A stretch of DNA of 31,974 nucleotides from Pedobacter sp. UBA1951 (GCA_002336465.1 DDEP01000042.1:1-31974), one strand, 5' to 3'; counted from the first letter of the stretch, positions 1 to 9,663 are shown. Notes: generated by a model not told the origin, from the letters alone. Numbers and translations are program-made.

Positions 1-27
1 AGAAATATGACCAAACAAACGACATGA
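1..27 (+). CDS. C-terminal end of an upstream gene, probably ECF sigma factor (partial)
   Basis: The window opens inside a reading frame that gives RNMTKQTT and then stops at TGA 25-27. This stop overlaps the ATG of the FecR gene at 24 in an ATGA arrangement, which implies translational coupling. In Bacteroidota the gene directly before a FecR anti-sigma factor is nearly always an ECF sigma factor, so this is the likely identity. Only eight residues are visible and they carry no family signature, so the name rests on context alone. Confidence 0.4.
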   Translation, partial: RNMTKQTT

Positions 28-1250
28 CCGATAGACCAGAAATACTGGAGTTGATTGCCAAATATTTGAACAACCCTGATGATTTAGAGCTTAAATCTCA
101 GGTTGACAGTTATAGAAAACAATCAACTGAAAATGAAGCCTACTTTAAAGAAATAGAAAAAGTATGGTTTTTATCAGGTCAATCGGCTATTGTTGCTTCG
201 ATAGATCAGAATAAAGCAACTTTAAGACTGCAAAAACGTCTATCAAAAGCCTCTCAAGGCATACCAACCAAAAAAGTTAAATTTCATTTTTCAAAATTAA
301 CCCGTTGGGCAGCTGCAGCTGTTATTCTTATAACGGTAGCTACTACCGCTTATTTTTATGGTACAGCAGGAATTTTAGGGAAGAAAATAAAACCTTATGC
401 CTCTGATGTTTTGCCTGGTAGGAATAAAGCCGTTTTAGTATTGGCAGATGGGCGTAAAATATCACTCACAGATGCCAATAATGGCGATGTTCTTAAAGAA
501 TCGGGATTAGCGATTACCAAAACTTCTGATGGGCAATTGGTTTACACAGTTTCTGATACAGAAACTGGCAAAGGGGATAATAATTTAAATAACGGCTTCA
601 ATACCATTGAAACACCTAATGGAGGCATGTGGGAAGTAAAACTACCTGATGGTTCATCGGTATGGCTAAATGCCGCCTCTTCTTTAACATATCCTTTGTC
701 TTTTTCTAAAGGGCAGAAGCGTGTAGTGGAACTTAAGGGAGAAGCTTATTTTGAAGTGAAAGAAGATAAGCTCCATCCTTTTGTGGTAAAAACCCTTAAA
801 CAAGATGTAGAAGTTTTAGGTACGCATTTCAATATCAACGCTTATGTTGATGAAGCTGCTGTAAAAACTACGCTGTTGGAGGGTAGTGTAAAGGTAGTGT
901 CATCCCAAACTGAACACAAACCCGAAATATTAAAACCCGGAGAGCAGTCGATATTAACCGCAAAAGGTTTTGATATTAAGCAGGTTGATGTAGATGAAGT
1001 GATAGACTGGAAGAAGGGTTACTTTATGTTTAACAATGAGAAACAGGAAAGTATCATGAGAAAAATTGCCAGATGGTACAATGTACAAGTAGAATATGCC
1101 GATCCTAGAGCTAAAGAAGTGACCTATTATGGAAGTATTAGCCGTTTTGAAAACGTATCTAAGATATTGAGAAAATTTGAGCAGACTGGCGAGGTGAGAT
1201 TTGAAGTAAACAATAATAAAATAACTGTATATAAGGAAGATCAAGAATAA
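24..1250 (+). CDS. FecR-family anti-sigma factor
   Basis: This is a 408-residue inner-membrane anti-sigma regulator that would hold an ECF sigma factor and release it when the partner SusC transporter signals. Residues 1-90 form the charged cytoplasmic N-terminal domain. A single membrane helix follows at about 92-114 (WAAAAVILITVATTAYFYG). The periplasmic FecR domain covers about 195-290, with the typical stretch TPNGGMWEVKLPDGSSVWLN and later LKGEAYFEV and VLGTHFNI. The C-terminal DUF4974-like domain covers about 325-405 (MFNNEKQESIMRKIARWYNV). Length and domain order are normal for Bacteroidota. The start overlaps the preceding stop codon. The SusC gene downstream has the STN domain expected of a FecR-signalling partner, so the two probably act together. 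Confidence 0.93.
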   Translation: MTDRPEILELIAKYLNNPDDLELKSQVDSYRKQSTENEAYFKEIEKVWFLSGQSAIVASIDQNKATLRLQKRLSKASQGIPTKKVKFHFSKLTRWAAAAVILITVATTAYFYGTAGILGKKIKPYASDVLPGRNKAVLVLADGRKISLTDANNGDVLKESGLAITKTSDGQLVYTVSDTETGKGDNNLNNGFNTIETPNGGMWEVKLPDGSSVWLNAASSLTYPLSFSKGQKRVVELKGEAYFEVKEDKLHPFVVKTLKQDVEVLGTHFNINAYVDEAAVKTTLLEGSVKVVSSQTEHKPEILKPGEQSILTAKGFDIKQVDVDEVIDWKKGYFMFNNEKQESIMRKIARWYNVQVEYADPRAKEVTYYGSISRFENVSKILRKFEQTGEVRFEVNNNKITVYKEDQE

Positions 1251-1317
1251 AAAGGTTCTAACCAAGCCTGGATCTTCTTTACAAAATAAAATATCAACTA
1301 ACCAAAAACTATTAATA

Positions 1318-1341
1318 TGAAAAAATCACATCAGACTTAAA
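1318..1341 (+). other. Micro-ORF in the leader between fecR and susC
   Basis: An ATG at 1318 opens a seven-codon frame, MKKSHQT, that ends at TAA 1339-1341. It lies 20 nt before the terminator-like hairpin at 1361-1391. It could be a leader peptide of an attenuator, or the remnant of a gene start left by rearrangement, or simply chance in an AT-rich spacer. Only its position supports it. Confidence 0.2.
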
Positions 1342-1360
1342 CCATCCCCCATCCGAATAC

Positions 1361-1391
1361 AAAAAAAGAGGTGCTCGTAACACCCCTTTTT
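1361..1391 (+). terminator. Hairpin terminator after fecR
   Basis: An A-rich left arm (AAAAAGAGGTG) pairs with CACCCCTTTTT across a seven-base loop, with one mismatch, and the right arm ends in a T run. It separates the sigma/FecR unit from susC, so the two probably have separate transcripts. Confidence 0.65.
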
Positions 1392-1455
1392 AAGTATCTG
1401 TTTACTCGTTCCTAAAATATTGGCGTATCTCTAGGAAACAATTATTGAATTAACT

Positions 1456-1496
1456 GCGAACGCTTAATTGGTGATTAACATCAATTAAGAATTCGC
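1456..1496 (+). promoter_or_regulatory. Long inverted repeat in the susC 5' leader
   Basis: The left arm is GCGAACGCTTAATTGGTG (1456-1473) and the right arm is CATCAATTAAGAATTCGC (1479-1496), around the loop ATTAA. Pairing gives five base pairs, a 2x2 internal loop, eight base pairs, one G-U pair and two further base pairs. It ends 22 nt before the SusC ATG. It may be an RNA hairpin controlling translation or stability, or a DNA site for a dimeric regulator. It has no T run, so it is not a normal terminator. Function is inferred. Confidence 0.5.
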
Positions 1497-1518
1497 CTAT
1501 AAAAAAACAGACTATCAA

Positions 1519-4500
1519 ATGTATAGAAATTATACCAAAATTCTATGTAGGCGTTTTGGGTACCTACCAAAATTTTTACTCATCATGAAATTAGTTACAG
1601 TCATATTGCTTGTTTCCTTTCTTCAAGTAAGCGCTGCTTCTTTTGCGCAGCTGGTAACTATAAAAGAAAAGAAAGCAACTCTGGAAAAAGTTATTAAAGA
1701 AATCAAGAAGCAAGCGGGTTACGATGTATTGTTATCAACCGATAAGATGAAAAGTAATACCGTTGTCAATGCAGGCTTTAGTAATGTACCGGTAGAGGAT
1801 ATAATGGATAAAATCCTTGCTGGAAAAGATCTTACTTATACCATTGAGGATAAAACTATCCTGATAAAACCTAAAGAAAAAAACATCATTGATAAAATCA
1901 TTGATTATTTCTCTACGGTAAAGGTAATGGGAACGGTAAAGGACAAGAAAGATGGTTTACCTATGCCCGGCGTTAGTGTAACCATAAAAGGAACTACGCA
2001 AACCGTAGTTACCAATGAAAAAGGCGAATATCAAATCACGGCCCCAGAAGATGCTATTTTAATTTATAGATACATCGGTTACAAAACGCTCGAAATCAAT
2101 GTTAATAATAGAACCAGGATCGATATTTCTATTGAAGAAGATGCCTCCCAATTAAAGGAGGTTAATGTGGTTTCTACGGGTTACCAAAACTTAGATAGAA
2201 AACTTTTTACGGGTTCTACCTCTAAAATTAATGCAAAAGATGCCGAAAGAAACGGTGTTCCTGATGTAAGCCGTATGTTAGAAGGACAAGCCGCAGGTGT
2301 TTCGGTTCAGAACGTTTCGGGTACTTTTGGTGCAGCACCAAAAATTCGTGTACGTGGAGCAACTTCATTATCTGGCGATAACAAACCTTTATGGGTTGTT
2401 GATGGAATTATTTTAGAGGATGTGGTGAACATTTCTAACGAAGCACTATCAACAGGTGATGCTAACACGCTTTTGGGTTCTTCTGTAGCAGGGTTAAACC
2501 CCAACGATATCGAATCTTTTAATATTCTAAAAGATGCTGCAGCTACGGCTATGTACGGAGCAAGAGCTATGAACGGTGTTGTGATTGTTACCACGAAAAA
2601 AGGTAGAAACACCGAAGGTATGACCAACCTTAACTACTCGGGCACCTTTACAACTTACCTAAAACCTACTTACGATAATTTTGATATCATGAATTCGGCA
2701 GAGCAAATGTCTGTTTTGCTTGAATTAGAGAACAAGGGCTACTTGAACCACAGTTCTATGGCCAATTCTGCAACAGGGGGTATCTTTACAAAGATGTATA
2801 ACTTGATGTATGACTATGATTCATCAAGCGATTCGTTTAAATTAAAAAATACTACTCAAAGCAGGCTTAACTTTTTAGAACGCTACGCAAAAGCCAATAC
2901 CGATTGGTTTGATGTGTTGTTCAAAAACTCGCTATTACAAGAACATTCATTGAGTGCTACTTCTGGAACTGCAAAATCACAATCTTACTTCTCTACCAGT
3001 TTCACGTCTGATAATGGCCAAACCATGGGCGATAAGGTAAAAAGGTTTACCGGAAATGTAAGACACAATGTTAAATTTAGTGATAAGTTGAGCTTAGAAT
3101 TGTTAATGAACGCTTCTATCCGCGATCAGAGAGCGCCGGGTACGTTGACCCGTAAATCAGATGCAGTATATGGTTCATATTCTAGAGATTTTGATATCAA
3201 TCCTTATTCTTACGCATTAAATACCAGTCGTTTGATCACACCTTATGATGAAAATGGCAATCTAGAATATTTTACCCGTAATTATGCCCCATTTAATATT
3301 ATAAACGAACTTGAAAATAACTACTTGACATTACGTCTCTTAGATATAAAAATTCAAGGAGGGTTAAAATACGAGATTATTCCAAAATTGGTTTACTCTG
3401 TTGATGGAGCTTATCGTTACGCAGCTTCAGAGCGTAATCACTATGCTTTGGAAAACTCTAACATGGTTGCTGCTTTCCGTGCCAATGGTACAACCATTGT
3501 AAATGGCAATAATGATTTTCTATATAAAGATCCTGATCATCCGGCACAACCTGCTTACGTAGTATTGCCTCAGGGTGGTTTTTACAATACTACGCTTAAC
3601 AATATCAAGAACTATTATTTCAGGCAAAATCTTGAGTACGATAAAACTTTTGCAACGAAACACCGCTTAAACGTGTTTGGCTCTATGGAGGTGCGTTATA
3701 CCGATAGGCAAAACTCTAATTACGATGGTGTAGGTTATCAATATGAAAATGGAGGTTTGGTTAATCCCAACTATCTATACTTCAAGAAAATAATAGAATC
3801 GGGTACACCTTATTTTGGCATGTACTATAATAACGAACGAAACGTGGCCTTTATGAGCCGTGCTGCTTATAGCTATGATGGTAAATATTCTTTAAATGCT
3901 ACTTTTAGGTATGATGGCTCTAACAGAATGGGTTCTTCGAGCGCTGTTAGATGGTTGCCTACATGGAATTTATCAGGAGCATGGAATATTGACCAAGAAT
4001 CATATTACCCAAAAAACAATATCCTTAGTTCGGCACGTGTAAGAGGTACTTATGGTTTAGTTGCCAATATGGGCGATGCATCTAACTCATCAACCCTATA
4101 TTATAACCGTATTACTTATCGTCCATATGAGAACGAAAAAGAAACAGCTATTTACATTTCTAGTTTGGCTAACAGTGAGTTAACGTGGGAAAAACTATAT
4201 GAGTTAAATGTAGGCGCTGATCTAGGATTGTTTAAAGACAAGATCAATATTACCCTTGATTATTACAAACGTAATATTTTTGATCTATTAGGTGATCTTA
4301 AAACATCTGGTGTTGGCGGACAAAATACCAAGTATGCCAACTATGGTAAAATGAAAGCTCAAGGATTTGAGTTTACCATTGCAGGTAATCCAATCAATGT
4401 ACCAAATGGCTTTAGGTGGAGAACCCAATTAAATTTTGCTCATAATACCAATGAAGTAACACAGCTAGATGTAAATCCTAACATTTGGGCTTTGGTACGT

Positions 4501-5223
4501 GCAGAGGGTGCGCCTATGAAAGGATATGCGCAACGTGGATTATTTTCTGTGGTTTTTGATGGCTTAGATCCAAATTATGGTTATCCAACATTTGTAGGCA
4601 CAGACGGTGCAAGGCATGAACCTTATATCTATTTCCAAAATACAACTGATGTTAAGTATTTGAAATACCATGGTCCGGTAGATCCAACTTTTACAGGAGG
4701 ATTTTATAACCAATTTGCATATAAAAACTTTACACTTTCGGCCTTGTTTACTTTTGCTGCAGGTAATTTCGTGCGCTTACAACCTATTTATGCCCCTTCA
4801 TATAGTGATTTAAACTCGATGTCAAAAGAGATGGCAAACAGATGGGTAATGCCGGGCGATGAAAAGTACACTAATATTCCGGCTGTTTTAGATGCCTTTA
4901 CCATGACCAACAGGATATATAGGGTAAATGGAAATACAACTGATGCCAGATATGCTTATAACGCTTATAACTATTCTGATCAGCGTGTGGCAAAAGGAGA
5001 TTTTGTAAGGTTAAAAAATGTATCGTTAGCTTACCAGATACCTCAAAAAATATCTTCTAAGTTAAAGATGTCAAATGTTCAACTCTCATTATCGGGAAAT
5101 AATATTGCCTTGTTATATGCTGATAAGAAGCTAAATGGTGCTGATCCAGAATTCTTTAACAATGGAGGGGTAGCTATGCCTGTACCAAAGCAATATACAT
5201 TATCAATTAAGGCAAATTTTTAA
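1519..5223 (+). CDS. SusC/RagA-family TonB-linked outer-membrane transporter with STN domain
   Basis: This 1234-residue outer-membrane transporter moves a bound ligand across the outer membrane using TonB energy. A positively charged extension (residues 1-22) precedes a signal peptide ending near SAASFAQ (about residue 44). An STN domain at 48-118 is the part that signals to FecR. A carboxypeptidase-regulatory-like beta-sandwich lies at 136-218 and a plug domain at about 225-360. The SusC signature LKDAAATAMYGARAMNG starts at residue 338. The rest is the 22-strand barrel, ending in a terminal aromatic (IKANF). An in-frame ATG at 1585 would remove the extension and still leave a full signal peptide. 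I kept 1519 because similar extensions are common, from memory, in Pedobacter SusC proteins. SusD starts 19 bp downstream. The substrate cannot be read from the sequence. Confidence 0.95.
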   Translation: MYRNYTKILCRRFGYLPKFLLIMKLVTVILLVSFLQVSAASFAQLVTIKEKKATLEKVIKEIKKQAGYDVLLSTDKMKSNTVVNAGFSNVPVEDIMDKILAGKDLTYTIEDKTILIKPKEKNIIDKIIDYFSTVKVMGTVKDKKDGLPMPGVSVTIKGTTQTVVTNEKGEYQITAPEDAILIYRYIGYKTLEINVNNRTRIDISIEEDASQLKEVNVVSTGYQNLDRKLFTGSTSKINAKDAERNGVPDVSRMLEGQAAGVSVQNVSGTFGAAPKIRVRGATSLSGDNKPLWVVDGIILEDVVNISNEALSTGDANTLLGSSVAGLNPNDIESFNILKDAAATAMYGARAMNGVVIVTTKKGRNTEGMTNLNYSGTFTTYLKPTYDNFDIMNSAEQMSVLLELENKGYLNHSSMANSATGGIFTKMYNLMYDYDSSSDSFKLKNTTQSRLNFLERYAKANTDWFDVLFKNSLLQEHSLSATSGTAKSQSYFSTSFTSDNGQTMGDKVKRFTGNVRHNVKFSDKLSLELLMNASIRDQRAPGTLTRKSDAVYGSYSRDFDINPYSYALNTSRLITPYDENGNLEYFTRNYAPFNIINELENNYLTLRLLDIKIQGGLKYEIIPKLVYSVDGAYRYAASERNHYALENSNMVAAFRANGTTIVNGNNDFLYKDPDHPAQPAYVVLPQGGFYNTTLNNIKNYYFRQNLEYDKTFATKHRLNVFGSMEVRYTDRQNSNYDGVGYQYENGGLVNPNYLYFKKIIESGTPYFGMYYNNERNVAFMSRAAYSYDGKYSLNATFRYDGSNRMGSSSAVRWLPTWNLSGAWNIDQESYYPKNNILSSARVRGTYGLVANMGDASNSSTLYYNRITYRPYENEKETAIYISSLANSELTWEKLYELNVGADLGLFKDKINITLDYYKRNIFDLLGDLKTSGVGGQNTKYANYGKMKAQGFEFTIAGNPINVPNGFRWRTQLNFAHNTNEVTQLDVNPNIWALVRAEGAPMKGYAQRGLFSVVFDGLDPNYGYPTFVGTDGARHEPYIYFQNTTDVKYLKYHGPVDPTFTGGFYNQFAYKNFTLSALFTFAAGNFVRLQPIYAPSYSDLNSMSKEMANRWVMPGDEKYTNIPAVLDAFTMTNRIYRVNGNTTDARYAYNAYNYSDQRVAKGDFVRLKNVSLAYQIPQKISSKLKMSNVQLSLSGNNIALLYADKKLNGADPEFFNNGGVAMPVPKQYTLSIKANF

Positions 5224-5242
5224 ACCATTAACCCAGAGCATA

Positions 5243-6760
5243 ATGAAAAATAGATTAATTACAATAGGAATATTAAGCTTGGGCTTAGGAATGACGTTCT
5301 TTAGCGTTGGCTGTAAAAAATTCTTAGACGAAAATCCAGATAGACGTACAGAAATCAATACCATAGATAAATTATCGCAACTGCTTGTAAGCGCTTATCC
5401 AGATAGGCATTATTTTACCTTTGCAGAAACTGCTTCAGACAATGTAGAAGATAAAAGCGGTCCCCTTGCATTAGAAAATAATGAACCTTTTATAGGCCTT
5501 TATAACTGGAATGTACCTGAAGGAAGCGACACGGGTACACCAGCCGAATATTGGAATGCTTGTTACCGAGCCATATCTAATGCAAATCAGGCTTTACAAT
5601 CTATAGAGCAAAATAATTTTGGTGCGGCAGCAAATCAATATAAAGGTGAGGCTTTGGTTGCCAGAGCCTATGCTGAGTTTATGTTGGTAACATTTTTTGC
5701 GGATGTTTATGAGATAGGAGGGGCTAATAGCGGTATGGGAGTACCTTATCCATTAGTACCAGAAACAACTACAAGACCTACTTATGAGAGAGGAACTGTA
5801 GCTTCAACTTATGCACAGATTAGAAAAGATTTGGAAGAAGGATTACCTCTTCTAAAAGGTTCCACTTATCTTGTGCCGCATTATCATTTTACAGAACAGG
5901 CAGCAAAAGCCTTTGCTTCTAGATTTTACCTGTTTACTGGAGAGTGGAACAAGGTAGTTACCAACGTAAATGGAATTTATACCGATGGTAATTTTAAAAC
6001 CAAGATACGTCAATACACAGGAGAGTTATATCCACTTTCTTATGATGAGCATCGTATAGCCTATACAAAGGCAGAAAAATCATGGAACTTGTTACTGGCA
6101 ACTACTTATTCTTTTTATCAGCGAGGTAAGGGAGGAGCAGGGTATGCTAGATACAGCTTTGGTGAAACTGTTAAGAACTACTACGGAGCAAATACAGTAT
6201 TTGGCGCCTCATTTAGAAACAGATATGGTATCTATTCTTCATCGCCACCAAATTATACTACCAATAAATTTAACGAATATTTTTATGTAACCAATATACA
6301 GGCCAATACTGGCAGACCGTATATCATGGCTCCAATTTTAACGGCCGACGAAGCTTTATTAAACAGAGCAGAGGCTTACATTCGTTTGGCAAAGGATAAA
6401 TCAGATGCAAGCTATTATACATTGGCTATTAACGATTTGAACGATTTTGCGAGTACCCGTATTGTAAACTATGTGCAGGCAACCCACGGCCTTACCCTAG
6501 CAAAGGCAAAAGCATACTTTAACGTAACCGATGATTATGAAGCCATGATACAATCCTTATTGCAAACCAAGCGCATAGCTTTTATGCAAGAAGGCATGAG
6601 GTGGATGGATATTTTAAGGTATAAGCTAACGGTTAAGCACAATTTTATAGCTGCTGATGGTACGGAAACCTTTAAAACCCTAGCACCGGGCGATAAAAGA
6701 AGGGTATTCCAAATTCCACAAGATGCCATTAATGCAGGGATAACCCCTAACCCAAGATAA
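5243..6760 (+). CDS. SusD/RagB-family nutrient-binding outer-membrane lipoprotein
   Basis: This is a 505-residue surface lipoprotein that forms the lid over the SusC barrel and captures substrate. The signal peptide ends in a lipobox (FSVGC) with the lipidated cysteine at residue 24. The following CKKFLDENPD is the usual SusD start, with acidic residues close to the Cys as expected for surface export. The C-terminal SusD signature is present near residues 440-460 (KRIAFMQEGMRWMDILRYKL). Length is typical. It lies 19 bp after susC and 22 bp before the metallohydrolase gene, so it is in the same operon. Confidence 0.94.
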   Translation: MKNRLITIGILSLGLGMTFFSVGCKKFLDENPDRRTEINTIDKLSQLLVSAYPDRHYFTFAETASDNVEDKSGPLALENNEPFIGLYNWNVPEGSDTGTPAEYWNACYRAISNANQALQSIEQNNFGAAANQYKGEALVARAYAEFMLVTFFADVYEIGGANSGMGVPYPLVPETTTRPTYERGTVASTYAQIRKDLEEGLPLLKGSTYLVPHYHFTEQAAKAFASRFYLFTGEWNKVVTNVNGIYTDGNFKTKIRQYTGELYPLSYDEHRIAYTKAEKSWNLLLATTYSFYQRGKGGAGYARYSFGETVKNYYGANTVFGASFRNRYGIYSSSPPNYTTNKFNEYFYVTNIQANTGRPYIMAPILTADEALLNRAEAYIRLAKDKSDASYYTLAINDLNDFASTRIVNYVQATHGLTLAKAKAYFNVTDDYEAMIQSLLQTKRIAFMQEGMRWMDILRYKLTVKHNFIAADGTETFKTLAPGDKRRVFQIPQDAINAGITPNPR

Positions 6761-6782
6761 CTTAATGTAAATGTAGTAGATC

Positions 6783-8198
6783 ATGAAAAAAATATTCTTA
6801 TACATCATAGCAATAACGTTAATGCTTTCTGCTTGTAAAAAGAAGGAAGTACTGGATGTGGATATGAACAAGTATAATACAGACTTTAATGTCGAGAATA
6901 ACTTGGATCGTTGGATAGCGGCAAATATTACCACTCCATATAACATAGAAATCATTTATCGTTTTAACAGAAATCTTACCGATGTATCTAAAGACATATC
7001 GCCTGTTGATTATGATAAAGTACAGCCGGTATTAGAAGCCGTGCTTAACAATTACCTTAAACCTTACGAAAAAGTTGCAGGTAAAACGTTTATTAAAACC
7101 CTGTGCCCAAAACAGTATGTGCTTTACGGTTCGGTATCCTATAATTCTAACGGATCAGTACAGTTGGCTACGGCCGAAGGCGGACGTAAAGTGGTATTTT
7201 ATGACGTAAACAATTTTAAAATAACTGATTTGGAGAGCGAAAGTGGTGTGAGGAGAAAAATCAGGACGATGCACCACGAGTTTACCCATATCTTAAATCA
7301 GAATGTGGTTATCCCTCCAGAGTTTTCTGAAATAACCAAGGCCGATTATTACTCTGACTGGACCAATGCTACACTAAATTCAGCAGAAACCGCAAAATCA
7401 TTAGGTTTTGTAAGTCGCTATGCCAGAATGGTATATACAGAAGATTTTGCTGAAATGACCGCCCACTTATTGGTAATGGGGCAGGTATGGTTTGATAACT
7501 ATGTCATATCAGCACCTTTAGATGCCCAAAAGAAATTACGTAGAAAAGAAGAATTGGTAGTGCAATATTTTCAAGATGCTTTTGGAATTAATTTCAGGAC
7601 GCTACAGGCCGAAGTACAAAATGCGCTGAAAACCATATACGGCGCACAAGATCCTGTAGATTTATCGCAAACTTTCCAAGCTTGGTTAGCCCAGAATAAG
7701 GTAAACACACTTACCTACGATCCTACTGCTGCGCATTATACCACATATGGCAAATCTACCACTTTCACAACCATGTTTGCTAATTATACAACATTGGCTG
7801 GAAGTGCATCTAACGCGAACAAAATTCGTACAATGACATTAACATTCCCAAGTGCAAATTTGATGACGTTGAATGTGACCTTTACCCAAGGAACAGGTAC
7901 AACTGTATATACTGCATCTTATGATTTTGACATGTTTGTTAACACCCCTACGAACGAGATTACGTTTGCAAAGAGAAATCCTGATCCAGCAACTTCGGCC
8001 TATAACAATGGAAAACTTTCAGGAATGCTCTCTGGTTTTGAGACTTATCTGCTACCGTTCTTTACGAACCGTGTATTTGTTGCAGATTTCTTGCCAGCAA
8101 CTCTTCCGAGTACAAGTCCATTATATAAAACTTTTGCTGGTTTCTCAGATAAAGCTGCTCCAACTAACTATTTCTATGGACCAATTGTATTAAAATAA
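6783..8198 (+). CDS. Lipoprotein zinc metallohydrolase (Peptidase_Mx1 / substrate import-associated type)
   Basis: This 471-residue lipoprotein has a lipobox LSAC with the cysteine at residue 18. An HExxH zinc site is seen as MHHEFTHILN, with His165, Glu166 and His169. About 50 residues later the segment YTEDFAEM (219-226) offers Glu220 and Glu224 as candidate third zinc ligands, as in gluzincins. The family is known from genes next to SusC/SusD pairs and is thought to act on a substrate during import. Direct biochemical data are lacking, so protease activity is an inference. The C-terminal part (about 310-471) is a separate beta-rich region of unclear role. It is followed after one base by the DUF4302 gene. 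Confidence 0.85.
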   Translation: MKKIFLYIIAITLMLSACKKKEVLDVDMNKYNTDFNVENNLDRWIAANITTPYNIEIIYRFNRNLTDVSKDISPVDYDKVQPVLEAVLNNYLKPYEKVAGKTFIKTLCPKQYVLYGSVSYNSNGSVQLATAEGGRKVVFYDVNNFKITDLESESGVRRKIRTMHHEFTHILNQNVVIPPEFSEITKADYYSDWTNATLNSAETAKSLGFVSRYARMVYTEDFAEMTAHLLVMGQVWFDNYVISAPLDAQKKLRRKEELVVQYFQDAFGINFRTLQAEVQNALKTIYGAQDPVDLSQTFQAWLAQNKVNTLTYDPTAAHYTTYGKSTTFTTMFANYTTLAGSASNANKIRTMTLTFPSANLMTLNVTFTQGTGTTVYTASYDFDMFVNTPTNEITFAKRNPDPATSAYNNGKLSGMLSGFETYLLPFFTNRVFVADFLPATLPSTSPLYKTFAGFSDKAAPTNYFYGPIVLK

Positions 8199-8199
8199 C

Positions 8200-9534
8200 A
8201 TGAGAAAGAATTTTATATATGCTGTAATGCTATTGTTAGGATTAACAGCCTGTCGTAAAACTGAGGTTGAGGATATTTTCTATGCCTCACCAGAGCAGCG
8301 CATGACAGATACCCTAAATTTTATCAGAGGTGAATTAAAAAATGCTCCTTATGGTTGGAAAGCGGGCTTTGCTACTGGGTTAAAAGGAGGCTATGGTTTC
8401 TATTTTCAGTTTGATGCGGATCAGAATGTTTCTATGTTGAGTGATTATTCAACTACCTCTGGTGCTGATCTGAAAAAATCAACTTACAGAGTATCTCCTA
8501 CAAATACACCTTCACTATTGTTTGATACTTATAATTATATCTCCATTATGCAGGATCCTGTACCCGGTGTGGCAGGTGGCACTGCTGGGCAAGGCTACAG
8601 AAGCGATATTGAATTTATATATGTAGGTAAACGAGGTGATTCACTATTGTTTAAAGGTAAAAAATATAGCTACCCGCTAACATTGATCAAGCTAAGCCAA
8701 AACGAGCAACAACTTTATTTAAATGCAGGCATAAACAGCTATAAAACAAACTTTGCTGCTGCCTATAATAATAATTACATGTTCTCTTATCTGTCTGGAG
8801 GACAAAATGGTAATTTGGCCGTAGATATAGATTACGCAGGTAAAGCTGTCAAATTTAGCTATGTTAATGCTTCAGGTAGCGTTACTTCTATAGTTACCTC
8901 TCCTTTTTATTATACAACTTCAGCGCTTAATTTAGTCCGTTCTTATTATGTACCCTATAACGGAAAACTGATAAAGGCATTAACCTATCAGGGTAACAAG
9001 ATACAATTGATATTTACAGATGGTACAACAACAGAACTTGCCTCGCAAAATTCACCTTTGTACAAACTTGATCTGGTTTTTGATTATAACAAAACGTTTA
9101 AAAAGCTAGTATCTGGTGATCCTATTCCGGGAGTTACAGCAAACGTACATATCTCCGATAAAGTGAAAGAATTGTTTACTACATCTGGACGTACCATTAA
9201 TACCATGTATTTTGCCTTTAACAATAGTACAACGGCTACCTTCTATATTGCATATACTTCTGGAACAAGCCCATATGTTGCATCTGCAACTTATCAGTAC
9301 AGGAGAGAGGGTAATAAACTATGGTTAAAACGCACGGGTATAGATGGTGGAAACAACTGGACTACAAGATCCATACAGGTGGCTCCTGTAGATGCTTTGT
9401 TTGGTTCTGGAGATGAACGAGAGTTAGTATTGGATTGGGCTGCGAGCTCAGATATTTCTGTTAAGTTCCCTATTGGGGCTATTAAATCAGCAACTAATCT
9501 TAACAACATGCTATACGGAAGACTTGGAGAATAA
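8200..9534 (+). CDS. DUF4302 domain lipoprotein
   Basis: This is a 444-residue lipoprotein with lipobox GLTAC (Cys18). The start of the mature part (SPEQRMTDTLNFIRGEL, then NAPYGWKAGF) matches what I recall of DUF4302 proteins encoded with SusC/SusD and zinc metallohydrolase lipoproteins. It is rich in Tyr and Asn and probably all-beta. No catalytic motif is visible. It probably sits on the outer membrane as an accessory binding protein. It starts one base after the previous stop, so it is in the same operon, and the operon ends at the hairpin at 9590-9617. Confidence 0.8.
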   Translation: MRKNFIYAVMLLLGLTACRKTEVEDIFYASPEQRMTDTLNFIRGELKNAPYGWKAGFATGLKGGYGFYFQFDADQNVSMLSDYSTTSGADLKKSTYRVSPTNTPSLLFDTYNYISIMQDPVPGVAGGTAGQGYRSDIEFIYVGKRGDSLLFKGKKYSYPLTLIKLSQNEQQLYLNAGINSYKTNFAAAYNNNYMFSYLSGGQNGNLAVDIDYAGKAVKFSYVNASGSVTSIVTSPFYYTTSALNLVRSYYVPYNGKLIKALTYQGNKIQLIFTDGTTTELASQNSPLYKLDLVFDYNKTFKKLVSGDPIPGVTANVHISDKVKELFTTSGRTINTMYFAFNNSTTATFYIAYTSGTSPYVASATYQYRREGNKLWLKRTGIDGGNNWTTRSIQVAPVDALFGSGDERELVLDWAASSDISVKFPIGAIKSATNLNNMLYGRLGE

Positions 9535-9589
9535 ACCCTCCCTTTCAACACTTAATTTCTAACCGAAATAAGAAATCTAATTTAAATAA

Positions 9590-9617
9590 CAGCCTGGTTT
9601 TTATACAGGCCAGGCTG
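9590..9617. terminator. Hairpin at the end of the SusCD operon
   Basis: CAGCCTGG (9590-9597) pairs perfectly with CCAGGCTG (9610-9617) around a 12-base loop. The flanks are AT-rich but there is no clean T run after the stem on the plus strand. It lies between the DUF4302 gene and the beta-helix gene and most likely ends the operon transcript. Confidence 0.5.
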
Positions 9618-9663
9618 CTTATTACCTAAAAAATCAACCAACTAAACCAAAAAACTAATTGTT

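Noticed and set aside
954..1265. Reverse-strand 103-codon frame inside fecR
   Set aside because: It is a shadow of the FecR gene with no supporting motif.
7921..8193. Second frame inside the metallohydrolase gene
   Set aside because: It is a shadow frame. The 471-residue frame has a lipobox and HExxH and extends through this region.
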